64,000 nucleotides of DNA from an uncultured Chryseobacterium sp. (GCA_913778085.1 CAJYXJ010000013.1:124001-188000); one strand, 5' to 3'. Positions 35,478-46,279 are shown, counted from the stretch's first letter. The notes: generated by a model not told the origin, from the sequence alone. A program made the numbers and translations.

Positions 35478-37589
35478 CTATTCTTTGATAACTTTTTTAG
35501 AGAGGGTTTTGTTTCCTGTTTTTATCTCTACAATGTATATTCCTCTTACATAGGAAGACAGATCCAGGCTTTGTTCATTCCCCTGTATCATGCCCGACTG
35601 CAGTTTTTTACCGGATAGGTCATAGATCGTAAATACGGATCTAGCAGGTGCTTTCAATACTTTTACATAATCTTTGGTAATGGTAGGGGCAATGATGATT
35701 CCATTGTCCTTCGTCACATCATTTGTTCCTAAAACAGACTGCTGGGAAATACCTGTTACCATAATGGAATAATTTTGAGGCGAAGGATTCCCTGAGTCAT
35801 CTACCAGGGTTCCTTTATTCCCGGTCTCAACACGGTAAATCCTTCCGGCAACAGGATTATCAAGCACTACCTGCTCAATATTGTCCACTGTGTTATCGGC
35901 TTTCGTTGCAGGAGTCATTGGATTATTTGCGTCCAGTTTCCATGGATAGTATATGGTATTGTTTGTTGTATCGATAATCCTTACATCAAGATCATTGACC
36001 AGTTTGGATGTTCTGTTATTGTAAACATCGGATACGAACTGATAATTAGGCGTGTATTCAGGATCAATCCAACTGACCGTCACTTTCAGCGGCTCACTTC
36101 CGGATGCGGTAACCAATTTATTGTTTTTGACACCGCTGATTAGTGTCTCATCATTAAAAATAACGGTATTATTCGCTTTGCCAACCAATAATTCTGCTCC
36201 CTTCTTTGCATTGATAAATCCCCAGCCGAACCATGGATCCGGACCTGTATTTCCGGCCTCGGAAGCCGAATGTACGGTAAGAACTTTTGCAGAGGCCGCA
36301 TTAAACAAAGCATTGCCGAACAATTGCTTGTAAATCTGTGTCCACAGACCGATGATTCCTGTTACGACCGGTGCTGAAAAGGACGTTCCGCTTCCGCCTG
36401 CCCAGGCATTGCTTCCTGCGGCAGAAGAAGATGCATAATAAACATTCGTGCCTACGGTTGAAATATCCGGCTTTATACCACCGTCGTCTCTCGGGCCTGC
36501 ACTGCTGTAATCGGAATGCACCACATCGGATGCGCTGGTATAACGGTAATTATTGGAACCGATAATATCGGTAGCACCTACCACAATGATATTTTTCGCC
36601 AGTGATCCGGGGCCGATGCAATCGTACCCAAGCGAGCAGTTATTAGCCGGAACGGTATCACTGGAGCTGAATGGTGCCTGTCCGGTGGAGGTCTTGTAAT
36701 ATTTAGGAACGGTGGAACCGGTTCCGTTGGGTCCCATCCCAAAAGAATTTCCGGCGGATTTCACGATAACGAAAGACGGGTTGTTGTAAACCAGCGCATC
36801 ATAATTGTAGTCGTTGGAATCATACGTCCCCTGAAAATCGTAAAACGTACCTCCGCTTTTGGAACCGTTATAGACATACGAAGAAATATTTCCGCTGCTG
36901 TCATAATTTTCATTCCATCCGGGATTGATTCCGTAAGAATGGTTTGAAATATAGGGCTGGGCCGTCTGTATTTTCTGATAGACGGTACTGGTAGAAGTAT
37001 CTCCCGGCAGGGTTGTGGTGCTGAACATATAGCTGTCCATCGTAGAATTACTGGCCACCCCTTTTGCATTTCCCACCGAGACCCCGCTGCTGTTTGAAAG
37101 GGGAGCATTCTTCCCTCCGATAAAGCTTCCCACACCGGTAGAATGATCGGAATAGCTCTGAGAACTGTCTTCTTTGTTCGTAACCCTTCCTGGTGCATTA
37201 TTGAATGCCGTATGGGATTCATAGATCCTTCCGCCGTCAAAGATCGTATACTTAATGTTCTCTCCGTTAAAAGATCCGGAAAGCCCTGAAATATTTCCGG
37301 GTGTATTCAGCAGATCCGAATTGGAATTCATCAGCTGGCGGGTGTCCTGTTCCTGCAGGAAATAGGGAACCCCGAAATGAAAGCCGCCCAACCGGGATTT
37401 CAGCGAATCTATTTTTTTCTGTGTCGTACTGTCCGGGCTTTTCCCGTAAACTTTTTCAGCATAAGCATCAAACTGTTTTTCATTCTCTGTCTTCTGCTTT
37501 TCAAATTCTCTTCTCAGCTGATCATTGCCTTTTTGTGCATACATGGAAAGGCATAATAAGGTCCCTGCCAGAATTAGATGTTTTTTCAT
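35478..37589 (-). CDS. Secreted S8 (subtilisin-like) protease with T9SS sorting domain
   Basis: 703 residues. Signal peptide MKKHLILAGTLLCLSMYAQ. The catalytic triad of the S8 family is visible: Asp in YTIFDGGRIYES (near 116), His in SDHSTGVGSFIGG (near 148) and Ser in SGTSFSAPVVTGI (near 400). A beta-rich domain follows, and the last ~75 residues (VFTIYDLSGKKLQSGMIQGN, then YVRGIYIVEIKTGNKTLSKK) form a type-A T9SS C-terminal sorting domain. The protein should be exported by T9SS, trimmed by PorU and displayed or released outside the cell. The Asp motif is DGG rather than the usual D(T/S)G. Confidence 0.9.
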   Translation of the reverse strand: MKKHLILAGTLLCLSMYAQKGNDQLRREFEKQKTENEKQFDAYAEKVYGKSPDSTTQKKIDSLKSRLGGFHFGVPYFLQEQDTRQLMNSNSDLLNTPGNISGLSGSFNGENIKYTIFDGGRIYESHTAFNNAPGRVTNKEDSSQSYSDHSTGVGSFIGGKNAPLSNSSGVSVGNAKGVASNSTMDSYMFSTTTLPGDTSTSTVYQKIQTAQPYISNHSYGINPGWNENYDSSGNISSYVYNGSKSGGTFYDFQGTYDSNDYNYDALVYNNPSFVIVKSAGNSFGMGPNGTGSTVPKYYKTSTGQAPFSSSDTVPANNCSLGYDCIGPGSLAKNIIVVGATDIIGSNNYRYTSASDVVHSDYSSAGPRDDGGIKPDISTVGTNVYYASSSAAGSNAWAGGSGTSFSAPVVTGIIGLWTQIYKQLFGNALFNAASAKVLTVHSASEAGNTGPDPWFGWGFINAKKGAELLVGKANNTVIFNDETLISGVKNNKLVTASGSEPLKVTVSWIDPEYTPNYQFVSDVYNNRTSKLVNDLDVRIIDTTNNTIYYPWKLDANNPMTPATKADNTVDNIEQVVLDNPVAGRIYRVETGNKGTLVDDSGNPSPQNYSIMVTGISQQSVLGTNDVTKDNGIIIAPTITKDYVKVLKAPARSVFTIYDLSGKKLQSGMIQGNEQSLDLSSYVRGIYIVEIKTGNKTLSKKVIKE

Positions 37590-38045
37590 GCCGCTAATGA
37601 TTAAGTAAATATTTCATAACAAATGTAGGCAAGATTCAGAATCATTGTTAGTAAATAGGCTCCTGGACAATGAATCTTAATTGAATTTTAATGAGTCTTA
37701 AATTTTTTAATTAAACTTAAAAATCTTCGTAGATTTTCGTAGGCCGTAGTGCTTCCTCTTTTACATTGATTTAGTGGGGCATTTTCAGGCAGGTCCTTGC
37801 TGAGCAAAATGCTTTGAGAATAAAGTTAAAACACAATTTATATAAAAGCTTTACAGCAATTGCATTAATCGGTTTTTCTTTGTTATTTTTTCTGATGTAA
37901 AATGATTTTTAATTTAAGGGAATTAAGTTGGAAATGTAATTGCCAAGTATCGGTAAATCATGTAAAAACACCTGTATTTTGACGGTAAGATCAAAAAAAT
38001 GAAGTAACTTTACATTCTCTTTTTAAATAAAAGCTGAAATAATAC
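37590..38045. other. Intergenic region before dnaE, no gene seen
   Basis: 456 bp, AT-rich with a slightly GC-richer island at 37740-37810 (GTAGGCCGTAGTGC, TTAGTGGGGCATTTTCAGGC). TAACTTTA at 38004-38011, a near match to TAnnTTTG, lies about 35 bp before the dnaE start, with a TTTTG at about 37977-37981 giving a 22 bp spacer. This is a plausible but weak promoter. No hairpin terminator or repeat was recognised. Confidence 0.4.
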
Positions 38046-41000
38046 ATGTATTTAGTTTTTGACACAGAAACCACAGGTTTACCAAAGAATTTCAACGCTC
38101 CGCTTTCAGACTCAGACAACTGGCCAAGAATGGTGCAGATCGCGTGGCAGTTGCATGATGATGACGGGACATTAATTGAAAATCAGGATTATATCATAAA
38201 GCCCGAGGGATACGATATTCCCTTCAATGCGGCGAGGATTCATGGGATAACTACAAAAATTGCCAATGAAGAAGGACGTGATCTCGAAGAAGTGCTGCAC
38301 GAATTTTCGGAGGTACTGGAAAGGGTTCGGGTTGTTTCCGGGCATAATGTAGAATTCGATTATAACATCGTCGGAGCCGAATTTTACAGGAAAAATGTAA
38401 AAGATAACCTTCAGGAAAAACCTAAAGCCGATACCATGGTTCTGGGAACCGATTTTTGCCAGCTCGGCGGCGGAAAAGGCGGAAGGTACAAGTCTCCGAA
38501 ACTGGAGGAGCTATACGAAAAATTATACGGGCATAAATTTGATGAAGCACACAATGCTGCGGCTGACGTAAACGCCACCGCGCAGGTTTTCTTTGAAATG
38601 ATGAGGATCGGGATTATCCCGGCTGAAGTCCTGAAAACTTCCGAAGATCAGCTTACGTATTTCAAAACGCTGCATCCGGATCCGATCAAGCCTTTCAATA
38701 TCGTGATCAGAAGGCAGGTTGCAGATTTCAATAATAAGAAGAAACAACAGGATTTCGGAAGCATTGATGAGATCGATCTCGGAAAATATTTTAATTTCGA
38801 CAACCACAGTGTTTTCTCTACGTTAACTGCCACGTCCAGTATTAATGATTTAATTAAAAAAGCAGCCGATAATAATTTCCCGGCCGTCGGTATGGTGGAT
38901 CTGGGAAACATGATGGGAGCCTTCAAATTCGTTTCGGCAGTTGAAGGTGCCAACGGCGACCGTGCTAAAAAACATAAAGAATATCTGGCTAAAAAACAGG
39001 AAGCCGAAGAAAACGGAACCGAATTCAATGAACCGGAGCCGGTTTCGGAGCCGCTGATCCCTGTCGTGGGCTGTGAATTTTATATTTCCGAGCGTTACGA
39101 GCAGAAGCAGTTTACCAAAGATGATCCCGACCGCAGGACCCAGGTGGTTCTGCTGGCAAAGGATTTTAACGGATATAAAAATTTAGCCAAGCTTTCCAGT
39201 ATCGGCTTCCTGAAAGGATTCTACTTTGGCGTGCCGAGGGTAAGCCGCGACCTGATCGCGCAATATAAAGAAGGGGTTATTGCCCTAACCTCCGGAATTC
39301 ACGGGGATATTCCCGATGCAATTTTAAATACCGGGGAACAGAAAGGGGAGGAGCTTTTCAGATGGTGGAAAGATACTTTCGGGGAAGATTTCTATGTTCA
39401 GATCCAGAACCACAAACTGCCCGAGGAAGAGCATTTAAATGATGTACTGCTGCATTTTGCCGATAAATACAACGTGAAGATCTTAGCCCAGAACGAAACC
39501 TTTTATACGGATAAAGACGATTCGAACATTCAGGATATAGTAAGCTGCATCAAAGATGGTGAAAAGCTGTCGACGCCTGTCGGAAAAGGATTCGGGAAAA
39601 GAAGAGGACTCGCAACGGAAGAATATTATATTAAAAATCAGGAAGAGATCAAGGAGGCCTTTCTGGCTTATCCCGATGCTTTCGAAGCATATGAGGAATT
39701 TTTTGCGAAATTCAGCCCTTATACTTTAAAAAGGGATGTTCTGCTTCCGAAGTTTGATATTCCACAGGAATTTATCCATCCCGAAGATGATATTGACGGC
39801 GGAAAACGCGGGGAAATGGCTTATTTGACCTATCTAACTTATGAAGGTGCAAAAAAACGATATGCCGAGATTACCGATGAAATTAAAGAACGTCTCAATT
39901 TCGAACTGGAGGTTATTGCCAACACGGGATATCCCGGTTACTTCCTGATCGTTCAGGATTTCTGTAACGAAGCCCGGAACATGGGCGTTTGGGTAGGGCC
40001 CGGACGTGGTTCCGCAGCGGGTTCTGCCGTTGCCTACTGCATCGGGATTACCAATGTAGACCCTATTAAATACGACCTCCTTTTTGAGCGATTCCTGAAT
40101 CCTGAAAGGGTCTCAATGCCAGATATCGATATCGATTTCGATGATGAAGGGCGTGACCGGATCATCAAATGGGTGATCGATAAATACGGGCAGAACCAGG
40201 TGGCACAGATTATTACTTATTCGGTTTTGGGTGGTAAATCCGCTATTAAAGATGCCGGAAGGGTATTGGATCTGCCGATTCCGGATACCAACAATATTGC
40301 CAAGCTGATCCCGTCCGTACCGGGGATGAATATCGCGAAAGCGTTGTCCAAATATGATAAATTAAGGCCGGAAGATCAGATGCTTGTTGATGAAATGAGA
40401 CTGGTCCTGGACAGTTCTTCCGATCCGCGGCACAGTGTGCTTGCCAGTGCCAAAAAAATGGAAGGCTGTATCCGGAATACCGGAATCCACGCTTGCGGGG
40501 TAATTATTACACCGGAAGATGTGAGTAACCTGGTACCGGTAACCATCGCAGCAAAAGATGCCGATATTTTAGTTTCGCAATTCGATAACTCGGTGGCGGA
40601 AAGTGCGGGTCTCTTAAAAATGGATTTCCTGGGTCTAAGGACACTAACGATTATCAAAGATGCCCTGAAACTGGTAAAGGCACGGTATGGAGTGGATATT
40701 GATCCTGATGAAATCCCGCTGGATGATGCGAAAACTTATCAGCTGTTTAAAGAAGGACGGACGATCGGGATCTTCCAGTATGAAAGTCCCGGAATGCAAA
40801 AATACATGCGGGAGCTGAAACCTACGGTTTTTGCCGACCTCATCGCCATGAATGCCCTGTACCGTCCCGGCCCGATCAAATACATCCCGAATTTCATCAA
40901 CCGGAAACACGGAATTGAGGAAATTGTTTACGATTTACCGGAAACCGAGGAATATTTAAAGGAAACCTACGGGATTACCGTATATCAGGAGCAGGTAATG

Positions 41001-42716
41001 CTGTTGTCCCAGAAGCTCGCCAACTTTACCAAGGGTGAGGCCGATACGCTGAGAAAAGCAATGGGTAAAAAGCAGATCGATGTTCTGAATAAAATGTACC
41101 CCAAATTCATAGAAGGCGGAAGAAAGAACAATCTTGACGAGACCCGGCTGGAAAAAATCTGGAACGACTGGAAAGCTTTTGCCGAATATGCCTTTAACAA
41201 ATCCCACTCAACCTGTTATGCATTTGTGGCCTATCAGACCGCCTTCCTGAAAGCAAATTACCCTGCCGAATATATGGCAAGTGTCATGAGCAATAACATC
41301 AACAATACGGAATCCATCACCATGTTCATGGAAGACTGTAAAAGTATGGGCGTTGATGTATTGGGTCCGGACGTTAACGAATCGCAGTATAAATTTTCGG
41401 TAAATGAAAAAGGGCAGATCCGTTTCGGGCTGGGTGCCATCAAAGGAATCGGGGAAGGGCCGAGTGAAGCTATTACCAGAGAAAGACAGAACGGAAGATT
41501 TAAAAACATTTATGATTTTTTTGAAAGGATCCTGCCTTCGCAGATGAACAAAAGGGTTGCGGAAAGTCTGGTGCTTGCCGGAGCTTTTGATGAACTCGAT
41601 ACTTTTCACCGCGGACAGTATTTCGATATCGATATGGCCGGAAAGACCAACCTGGAAAGGCTCATCCGCTACGGACAGAGCTTCCAGGAAAGCAAGAATG
41701 AAATGGAACATTCCCTTTTTGCGGATTTTGCGGAGGAAGTACAGATCGAACAGCCGAAGCTCGCTCCATGCCCGGAGTGGCCGAATATGCATAAGCTGAA
41801 CAAAGAAAAGGAAACCATCGGATTCTACCTGTCTGCACATCCGCTGGACGAATTTAAATTCCAGTTCCAGTTTATGCAGGGGCAGCTTTCCAAAAAGGCG
41901 GTCCTTGAAAAAGATGAAGAAGTGAAGCTGGTAGCAGATGAGGTTCCTGTTCTGGAGCAGGATGTTCCTGAAGATGTTGCAGATCTTGTAGAAATTGTAT
42001 CTGATGAATTGCTTACAGGAGAGGAAGAAATCATAGAAGAGGTTACCAAAAAGGCCGAACCGAAAGGGGTTTTCCATTTTCTGAATCTTGATGAGGTAGA
42101 TGCTTATAAAGAACAGGCTTTCGCCAATAAACAGGAAGAACTTTTTGAAGAAAAGAAGAAAGACTGGAAAACGTTACAGAAAGAAAGAGAGAACGGTGGT
42201 GCAGGGAAAGAATATACGGTAGCGGGTCTTATCACCGAATACCGTGTACAGGACGGATTCAGGAGTGGCGAAAAAGTAGCTTTCGTAACGCTGGAAGATT
42301 ATTCGGGTTCCTATTCTTTCCGTTTGGGAGACCGCGATTATATGAAACTGAAAGAAAAGCTGGAAGTTCAGCGGTTCGTGATCTTTAAGATTAAATTTGC
42401 CCAGGTGAAGGACGGCCGGGTTTTCGTGAATGTAAATGAAGTCATTGAGCTTCAGGAAGCCTTTGAACGGTTTGCAAAAAGTATCTCGCTGGTGATGGAC
42501 GTTATGGATTTCCGTCCTGAAGACCTCCATTTTTTCAGAAGGGTGCTCGAAAAGAATCAGGGCAACCAGAAATTGAAGTTTTACATTAAAAATGTTGAGG
42601 AAGATGCTAAAGTTGAGCATCTCGAGGTGCAGTCTATGAAGCATTCGGTAAATCTAAGCGGCGAGCTGATCAAGGAAATACAGCTGCTTAATAAATATGA
42701 GTTTTATCTGAATTAA
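38046..42716 (+). CDS. dnaE: DNA polymerase III alpha subunit with fused N-terminal exonuclease
   Basis: 1556 residues. Residues 1-190 form a DEDDh-type 3'-5' exonuclease (MYLVFDTETTGLP, VSGHNVEFDYNIVGAEFYRK, HNAAADVNATAQ). The PHP domain (about 250-560) has FDNHSVFSTL in place of the usual H-x-H metal motif and MVDLGNMMGAF in place of TDHGNMFG. The polymerase catalytic core has PDIDIDFDD (near 691). C-terminal parts include an OB-fold (GKEYTVAGLITEYRVQDGFR, around 1388). This is the replicative polymerase. The exonuclease fusion is common in Bacteroidetes DnaE, and the lost PHP residues suggest that proofreading has moved to the N-terminal domain. Confidence 0.95.
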   Translation: MYLVFDTETTGLPKNFNAPLSDSDNWPRMVQIAWQLHDDDGTLIENQDYIIKPEGYDIPFNAARIHGITTKIANEEGRDLEEVLHEFSEVLERVRVVSGHNVEFDYNIVGAEFYRKNVKDNLQEKPKADTMVLGTDFCQLGGGKGGRYKSPKLEELYEKLYGHKFDEAHNAAADVNATAQVFFEMMRIGIIPAEVLKTSEDQLTYFKTLHPDPIKPFNIVIRRQVADFNNKKKQQDFGSIDEIDLGKYFNFDNHSVFSTLTATSSINDLIKKAADNNFPAVGMVDLGNMMGAFKFVSAVEGANGDRAKKHKEYLAKKQEAEENGTEFNEPEPVSEPLIPVVGCEFYISERYEQKQFTKDDPDRRTQVVLLAKDFNGYKNLAKLSSIGFLKGFYFGVPRVSRDLIAQYKEGVIALTSGIHGDIPDAILNTGEQKGEELFRWWKDTFGEDFYVQIQNHKLPEEEHLNDVLLHFADKYNVKILAQNETFYTDKDDSNIQDIVSCIKDGEKLSTPVGKGFGKRRGLATEEYYIKNQEEIKEAFLAYPDAFEAYEEFFAKFSPYTLKRDVLLPKFDIPQEFIHPEDDIDGGKRGEMAYLTYLTYEGAKKRYAEITDEIKERLNFELEVIANTGYPGYFLIVQDFCNEARNMGVWVGPGRGSAAGSAVAYCIGITNVDPIKYDLLFERFLNPERVSMPDIDIDFDDEGRDRIIKWVIDKYGQNQVAQIITYSVLGGKSAIKDAGRVLDLPIPDTNNIAKLIPSVPGMNIAKALSKYDKLRPEDQMLVDEMRLVLDSSSDPRHSVLASAKKMEGCIRNTGIHACGVIITPEDVSNLVPVTIAAKDADILVSQFDNSVAESAGLLKMDFLGLRTLTIIKDALKLVKARYGVDIDPDEIPLDDAKTYQLFKEGRTIGIFQYESPGMQKYMRELKPTVFADLIAMNALYRPGPIKYIPNFINRKHGIEEIVYDLPETEEYLKETYGITVYQEQVMLLSQKLANFTKGEADTLRKAMGKKQIDVLNKMYPKFIEGGRKNNLDETRLEKIWNDWKAFAEYAFNKSHSTCYAFVAYQTAFLKANYPAEYMASVMSNNINNTESITMFMEDCKSMGVDVLGPDVNESQYKFSVNEKGQIRFGLGAIKGIGEGPSEAITRERQNGRFKNIYDFFERILPSQMNKRVAESLVLAGAFDELDTFHRGQYFDIDMAGKTNLERLIRYGQSFQESKNEMEHSLFADFAEEVQIEQPKLAPCPEWPNMHKLNKEKETIGFYLSAHPLDEFKFQFQFMQGQLSKKAVLEKDEEVKLVADEVPVLEQDVPEDVADLVEIVSDELLTGEEEIIEEVTKKAEPKGVFHFLNLDEVDAYKEQAFANKQEELFEEKKKDWKTLQKERENGGAGKEYTVAGLITEYRVQDGFRSGEKVAFVTLEDYSGSYSFRLGDRDYMKLKEKLEVQRFVIFKIKFAQVKDGRVFVNVNEVIELQEAFERFAKSISLVMDVMDFRPEDLHFFRRVLEKNQGNQKLKFYIKNVEEDAKVEHLEVQSMKHSVNLSGELIKEIQLLNKYEFYLN

Positions 42717-43036
42717 ATCCTTCTGTATTTGTTAACTGATAAATTATGATTGCAATTCAAGTTTTGGATTGCGATTATTTTTTCAGAATATTTTAATCTT
42801 TAATCTGTTATTCATCTGAAAATTATTGTTAAATGTCAGTAACAGGTTTAAAATATAAAGCATTGATATTATAGAATTTCTGCTTTCTTTTATAATGTTA
42901 ATTGGAAGTAGCAATTAAATGTTTGTTTAATAAAATTTTAATTTTTTTTTGACTTTTTATGTTTTATTTTTAAAAAAAACGCTTTTTTTTTGATTTTAAA
43001 TATTAATTTAGCAGGCTAATTTTAATTTAACTAAGT
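42717..43036. other. AT-rich intergenic region before the cargo cluster
   Basis: 320 bp of strongly AT-rich sequence with long T runs (around 42940-42992). A short inverted repeat near 42736-42773 (CTGATAAATTATGATTGCAA, then CAAGTTTTGGATTGCG, sharing TTGCAA/TTGCGA) may help end dnaE transcription, but no strong terminator is visible. TAATTTAG at 43004-43011 resembles a -7 element, though the nearest TTG is only 11 bp upstream. No gene is seen. Confidence 0.4.
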
Positions 43037-46000
43037 ATGAAGAACAATTACATTGGCCTGTTGCGTCGAAAGGAACCGACGGGCAATTCTTTTAAAACAA
43101 AATGGCTGACGCGAACATTTGCTGCTGCCGCTTTACTTTGGGGAAGCGCTTCTTATGCACAAACAAATGTTGCTAGTTATGCTTTTTCTAAAAGTACAGG
43201 TGCTACTTATACGCCGATTACAACAGGTACAAAATTGTTTCCTTCGGGAACCAATACCAGTTATGATAATGAGGTTTCTGCTGCAATTCCACTGTCTTCG
43301 CCTTTTACCTTCGGAGGTACTGCGGTTACCAGTGTATATGTAAGCGCAAACGGCTATATAACCTTCGGAGCAGCTCCTTCAGGAACAAATTATACCCCTT
43401 TGTCAACTTTGGGATCAACTACAGGAGCTATCTCTGCATTTGGTCAGGATGCAGGTTCTTCTACAGCTACCGGAGCTGCACCTGAAATAAGTTATTTAGA
43501 CTCACCGACAGAATTTATTGTTCAGTATAAAGATCATGCGAATTATTATAACAAGAGTACAGAAAGATTAAACTTTCAGATTCGTTTAACTTATGCAACA
43601 GGAGCAATTAATATCGTTTATGGTACTTCCACTGATCCGGGAACTGCAACTTCCGGTATAAATCCACAAGTTGGTATCAGAGGGAATAGTGTTACTTATG
43701 CAACTAACGTTAGCCCATTAATGATTGGTAACGTACCTGCTGGAACAACCTGTGACTGGTCAAAAGCGGTTACCGGAAATGCTGAAACAAGCACAATGCT
43801 TTTCTCAAGCACAACCAACGTAAACGTTAAAATTCCAACAGGATTACAGTATACGTGGACACCAGGTACTCAATTACCGGTAAGAACTTTTGCTGCAACT
43901 ACAGCTGTAACTAATGCTGGTGCGACTTTAAGCTGGACTGCACCAACGGGAGCAACTGCCTATAATGTTCAATATAGAGCATTAGGAAGCTGCGATTGGA
44001 CTAATTTTAGTGGAAATCCGGTTTCAGCTACTACAGCTTCACTTAGCGGTTTAACGCAAAATACGACATATCAGGTGCAAGTTCAGGCATTGAATGGTAC
44101 TTCTCAGTCTATGTATTCGCATATTCCAAACTTAGCAGGTACTGGTAGTGGATATGCGACGGCAGGATCATTTACTACACTTGCTAATTGTGCAAGCACT
44201 GTGACGGGACTCGCTTCCTCTGCAATAACACCAGATACGGCTACAATTAGCTGGACTGCATCTACTACTGCTCCGGGTAACGGATACGAATATTATTATA
44301 GTACTTCTTCCACTGCACCATCATCAACTACAACACCATCTGGTTCTGTAGGAGCGGGGGTAACTACAGCAAACTTATCAGGATTAGTACCTTCTACACT
44401 GTATTATTATTGGGTGAGAGGAAACTGTAACGGTACGGATAAGGGAGTTTGGTCCAGTTCTGCAAATTTTACAACATTAAGTCTTTGTCCAACGGTTACA
44501 GCACCTACAGCCAATCAAACTGATGTAACCACAACCCCAACAATTACTTGGACGGCTATTGCTGGTGCTACAGGTTATAAAGTAATAATAGGAACTACAT
44601 CAGGATCTAATAATATTGCTGATGCAAATGTAACTACGGGTACCAGCTATAGTGTATCTTCTGCATTAAATAATTCTACACAATATTACTATTCAGTAAC
44701 AGCGTATACGGCAAATACTTCTGCTCCTGCTACACCTTGTACGGTAAGATCCTTTGTAACAACTTGTACACCGGTTTCTACATTACCTCTGGTAGAAAAC
44801 TTTGATAGTACAGCTACAGGTAGCAGCACCAATACCAATGCTCCTGTTTGCTGGAGATATCTGGAGCCTGCATCTTGGTCGGGCTATGGATACGTTTCTT
44901 CAACATATTATACTTCTGCACCTAGAGGATATTATATTTATAATAGTGATGCTACGACGGCAGGTGGCATGCTGGTTTCTCCTCAGATTACCATCCTATC
45001 AAATGGGAACAACAGAGTTCGTTTTATGGCAATGGGTGGTTCGTCAGGATACACAGTTCAGGTAGGAACTTTAAGCAATCCTGCAGATGCCTCTACTTTT
45101 ACTCAAATAAGTTCTGTTACTTTGACTGGAGCAATGGCTCAATATACAGTAAATATCCCGAATGGAAGCAACCAATATCTTGCATTCAGACACGGCGTTG
45201 GTGGAACTTACAGATCTATTTATTTAGATGATATCAATATACAGGCAATTCCTACATGTTTAGAACCAACAGCTATTACAGCATCTAATATCACAACAAC
45301 CACTGCAGATGTTGCCTGGACTGCTCCATCAACTGTTCCGGCAAATGGCTATGAAATATATTATAGCACAACAAATACAGCTCCCGGTACAACAACTCCG
45401 GCGTCAACAACCAGTACGACAACTTCTAAAAGTTTGTCTCAACTTTCACCATCAACAACTTATTATGTTTGGGTACGTTCTGCATGTAGTGCAAATGATA
45501 AAAGCGAGTGGTCTTTATCTGCTTCATTCACAACATTATGCGTAGGTGTAACAAACCTCTCTGAAAATTTTGATTCTACTTCATCAAGCGGTAGTATTTT
45601 ACCAAATTGCTGGAGTAAATTAGTAACGGGAACCTCATCAAATGCGTATGTTCAGGCGAGTACTGTAATGAGTGCTCCTAATAATCTGTATATCTATGGA
45701 AATAGCGCAACAGAACCTGTTATTGTAAAATTACCAAGTATAACTAATTTAGATACAGGTAATTATGCAATTAAATTTAAAGGAAGAGCTAATTATACAG
45801 CTGGTGGAAAAATTGATGTTGGATACATGACTGATCCTACGAATGCATCCACTTTCGTAACTTTGGGAACTTATACCTCAACAAGTAATACAACAGTAGA
45901 TAATTATTATTTAGCAATTACTGGAGTTCCGGCTGGTGTTACCACATTAGCTTTAAGAAACGCAGGTGCACCGGCTTATAGTGTTTTAATAGATGATGTT

Positions 46001-46279
46001 ATATATAATCTGGCGTCTGTATTAAGCACAAATAATATTGCATCTCCAGTTAAAGAGAACATTAAAGTTTATCCAAACCCTTTCAGTGACATCCTGAATA
46101 TCTCCGATATTTCCAATGTTAAAAATGTTCTGGTAACGGACGCTGCGGGAAGACTGGTAAAAACCATTACAAATCCTTCCACACAACTTCATCTTGGTGA
46201 ATTGAAACAAGGAATGTATTTGGTCGTTCTTGAAATGAAAGATGGTTCCAGACAAATGATTAAAACCATTAAAAAATAA
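43037..46279 (+). CDS. T9SS cargo: multi-domain secreted protein with fibronectin type III repeats
   Basis: 1080 residues with a long signal peptide ending near SYAQ (residue 42). About 230 residues of beta-rich N-terminal sequence precede several fibronectin type III domains (around 285-375, 385-475, 480-570 and 745-835; for example TPDTATISWTASTTAPGNGY). Two jelly-roll or cleaved-adhesin-like domains (VENFDSTATGSSTNTNAPVC, near 585; NLSENFDSTSSSGSILPNCW, near 845) lie between and after them. The last ~75 residues (YPNPFSDILNISDISNVKNV onward) are a type-A T9SS sorting domain. Such proteins are exported and attached or released by PorU. An adhesive role is inference. It reads more AT-rich than its neighbours. 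Confidence 0.85.
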   Translation: MKNNYIGLLRRKEPTGNSFKTKWLTRTFAAAALLWGSASYAQTNVASYAFSKSTGATYTPITTGTKLFPSGTNTSYDNEVSAAIPLSSPFTFGGTAVTSVYVSANGYITFGAAPSGTNYTPLSTLGSTTGAISAFGQDAGSSTATGAAPEISYLDSPTEFIVQYKDHANYYNKSTERLNFQIRLTYATGAINIVYGTSTDPGTATSGINPQVGIRGNSVTYATNVSPLMIGNVPAGTTCDWSKAVTGNAETSTMLFSSTTNVNVKIPTGLQYTWTPGTQLPVRTFAATTAVTNAGATLSWTAPTGATAYNVQYRALGSCDWTNFSGNPVSATTASLSGLTQNTTYQVQVQALNGTSQSMYSHIPNLAGTGSGYATAGSFTTLANCASTVTGLASSAITPDTATISWTASTTAPGNGYEYYYSTSSTAPSSTTTPSGSVGAGVTTANLSGLVPSTLYYYWVRGNCNGTDKGVWSSSANFTTLSLCPTVTAPTANQTDVTTTPTITWTAIAGATGYKVIIGTTSGSNNIADANVTTGTSYSVSSALNNSTQYYYSVTAYTANTSAPATPCTVRSFVTTCTPVSTLPLVENFDSTATGSSTNTNAPVCWRYLEPASWSGYGYVSSTYYTSAPRGYYIYNSDATTAGGMLVSPQITILSNGNNRVRFMAMGGSSGYTVQVGTLSNPADASTFTQISSVTLTGAMAQYTVNIPNGSNQYLAFRHGVGGTYRSIYLDDINIQAIPTCLEPTAITASNITTTTADVAWTAPSTVPANGYEIYYSTTNTAPGTTTPASTTSTTTSKSLSQLSPSTTYYVWVRSACSANDKSEWSLSASFTTLCVGVTNLSENFDSTSSSGSILPNCWSKLVTGTSSNAYVQASTVMSAPNNLYIYGNSATEPVIVKLPSITNLDTGNYAIKFKGRANYTAGGKIDVGYMTDPTNASTFVTLGTYTSTSNTTVDNYYLAITGVPAGVTTLALRNAGAPAYSVLIDDVIYNLASVLSTNNIASPVKENIKVYPNPFSDILNISDISNVKNVLVTDAAGRLVKTITNPSTQLHLGELKQGMYLVVLEMKDGSRQMIKTIKK

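Noticed and set aside
38523-42644. Long antisense frames within dnaE, up to 289 codons
   Set aside because: They lie wholly antisense to a clearly conserved gene and have no domain; low stop frequency follows from the sense codon bias.
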